From: Candidatus Gottesmanbacteria bacterium RIFCSPHIGHO2_01_FULL_40_15
GTDB lineage: Bacteria; Patescibacteriota; Microgenomatia; 2-02-FULL-39-11
Direction of reading: 5' to 3'
Length of the DNA stretch: 38,657 nt
NCBI GenBank assembly: GCA_001779115.1
Contig: MFJF01000006.1
Span: forward strand, 359-39,015
In this document: piece after piece, positions 37,779 through 38,657 of the stretch
How the letters are laid out: every line of letters starts with the position of its first letter
How positions within the stretch are numbered: the first letter of the stretch is position 1
Program-made: the position numbers and the translations under genes
The notes under the pieces: model-generated
Told to the model about the DNA's origin: nothing
Database searches by the model: none
Seen by the model: the letters and a program-made list of their open reading frames with translations, nothing else

Positions 37779-38657
37779 TTAGAGAATGGTAAAACTTAAC
37801 TCCTTACAGCCTACCCGGAGATTTACTACCGCATGAAAGGTCCCAAGTTGCAATGATTTGGCTCCCGATGGGGCCAGAATAGTCGGTTTTAATTTATCCG
37901 GTCCGGGAATTGCCGGTGGGGTCGGTGGAACAGCCAAAGGTGACAACTTCTTGTTCAGGAAAAAGACGCGGTTAAGAAAATCCATCAGGGAATTAATAAA
38001 AGTTACTCTCTGTGTTGTTTCTGTACCTAAGACCGCCGTCGTGGAAGATTTATTCAGTCCGGCAAACTTTCTGGCACAGACTATTTTTACCCAAATCCTG
38101 TATTCCCCGGGCGCGCTTTCATCTGACGGAATTGTATAATCCCAGCTTGTCTTATACCTGCCGTTGGTACCGGGAATTTCCTCTGCCGGTATTCCGTAAC
38201 CTGAATCTATTTCAACTCCGTCTTTTTCGACATGATAATCCATATATAAAATTTCAGTCGTATCAGGAGTCAAGGCTACTGCATAAGTCGTCATGGTAAT
38301 TGTCTTCCCTATTTCAAAATCTCCCGTATAAGTAACACTATCGCAGTCACAAAGGGCCGGAGGTGTCGGTGTAACTTCAACCTGGCATAAAGGATTGTCA
38401 ACCGGGCAGAAAGGGCATTCCTGAGGACATTGATTTGGTTGGTATGGTCCGCAGGGCTCTCCGCAAGCCAGTGGTGGAGTTGGAGCAACATCTGTACATA
38501 AAGGATTGTCAACCGGGCAGAAAGGGCATTCCTGAGGACATTGGTTTGGTTCATAAGGTCCGCATGGTATTCCGCAAGCCAAAGGTGGTGTCGGGTAACC
38601 GTCTGGCGGATAGGTCGGGTAACCGTCTGGCGGATAGGTCGGGTAACCGTCTGGCGG
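37779..38657 (-). CDS. Cys-rich repeat surface protein, partial (cut by right edge)
   Basis: The frame stays open to the right edge, so the N-terminus is missing; the TTG at 38582 is internal. The visible part begins with three PDGYPTYP repeats (24 bp each), then two 37-residue Cys-rich modules (CGPYxPNQCPQECPFCPVDNPLC, split as CGPY, NQCPQECPFC, DNPLC), and a Pro/Thr linker. An Ig- or fibronectin-like domain follows (about CDCDSVTYTGDF to GEYRIWVKIVCARKF). The C-terminal about 90 residues have a Pro-rich patch (PPTPPAIPGP) and end CKELSFTIL, without a sorting signal or dockerin. The repeat and Cys style resembles the linkers of the dockerin proteins, suggesting an exported surface protein. 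Function unknown. Confidence 0.65.
   Translation of the reverse strand, partial: PPDGYPTYPPDGYPTYPPDGYPTPPLACGIPCGPYEPNQCPQECPFCPVDNPLCTDVAPTPPLACGEPCGPYQPNQCPQECPFCPVDNPLCQVEVTPTPPALCDCDSVTYTGDFEIGKTITMTTYAVALTPDTTEILYMDYHVEKDGVEIDSGYGIPAEEIPGTNGRYKTSWDYTIPSDESAPGEYRIWVKIVCARKFAGLNKSSTTAVLGTETTQRVTFINSLMDFLNRVFFLNKKLSPLAVPPTPPAIPGPDKLKPTILAPSGAKSLQLGTFHAVVNLRVGCKELSFTIL
38390..38580. repeat. 111-bp tandem coding repeat (Cys-rich module), two copies
   Basis: The two Cys-rich modules are nearly identical at the DNA level, with a period of 111 nt (37 codons), for example AGGATTGTCAACCGGGCAG near 38391 and again near 38502. Such identity suggests recent duplication or gene conversion. Confidence 0.7.
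38591..38657. repeat. 24-bp tandem coding repeat at the right edge
   Basis: Two full copies (38591-38614, 38615-38638) and a third cut by the edge are identical. On the - strand they encode PDGYPTYP. The unit is eight codons, so copy number can change in frame. Confidence 0.75.

Noticed and set aside
38591-38657. CRISPR array at the right edge
   Set aside because: The 24-bp units are contiguous with no spacers and encode PDGYPTYP in frame.
1-38657. Recoded TGA (genetic code 25) as in Gracilibacteria
   Set aside because: TGA stops are used normally (for example at 1399 and 9487), and conserved proteins show no in-frame TGA.

Overview
The window looks like a chromosome segment of a Candidate Phyla Radiation bacterium, most likely Patescibacteria/Microgenomates. 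The evidence is gene content (small DUF5652-like membrane protein, stand-alone EF-Tu-domain-2-like protein, archaeal-type CoA enzyme fusion, many PT-rich secreted proteins), few Shine-Dalgarno sites, and short hairpin and AT-rich micro-repeats between genes. TGA ends genes normally, which argues against the code-25 lineages (Gracilibacteria, Absconditabacteria). The phylum is inferred; no rRNA is present.

Region 1 (1-9.5 kb, + strand) is a cellulosome-like locus. Exported proteins carry near-identical two-loop dockerin modules: an unrecognised surface protein, a beta-propeller phytase, a PT-rich membrane-anchored protein, two tandem alginate-lyase-like proteins (plus the tail of a third at the left edge) and a calcineurin-like phosphoesterase. 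Among them sits a membrane-anchored protein with one cohesin-like domain, the obvious docking partner. A seventh dockerin protein, with a CBM96-like domain, lies at 12.9-14.3 kb. The enzymes suggest release of phosphate and polysaccharide fragments at the cell surface.

Region 2 (9.5-18 kb, mostly - strand) holds two unrecognised proteins, a sortase-like lipoprotein, and a tight run: GT4 glycosyltransferase, glycogen synthase, a phosphopantetheine adenylyltransferase/DUF359 fusion, the CBM96-dockerin protein, a 6-phosphogluconolactonase-like protein and a small unknown. Region 3 (18-27 kb) holds a soluble PAS histidine kinase, two sortases, two GT4 enzymes, a WecG/TagA enzyme, MreB and a PEGA-domain protein: an envelope and surface-glycan region.

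Region 4 (26.9-27.4 kb) has tRNA-Arg(CCT), two truncated tRNA-Arg copies each interrupted by a 26-nt hairpin, and tRNA-Pro(CGG). Region 5 (27.3-38.7 kb) mixes housekeeping genes (Maf, Ndk, CorA, M16 peptidase, thermonuclease, transporter, CBS protein, acetyltransferase) with two Tat-type lipoproteins, one of them a trypsin-like protease, and a Cys-rich repeat protein cut by the right edge.

A window-wide feature is that many start codons lie 5-12 nt after a recognisable -10 hexamer, often with a -35 box 16-18 nt further up, which implies leaderless mRNAs. This decided several starts (1506, 4721, 31257, 32065, 35587). Strong Shine-Dalgarno sequences appear only at a few genes, such as mreB and the EF-Tu-like gene.
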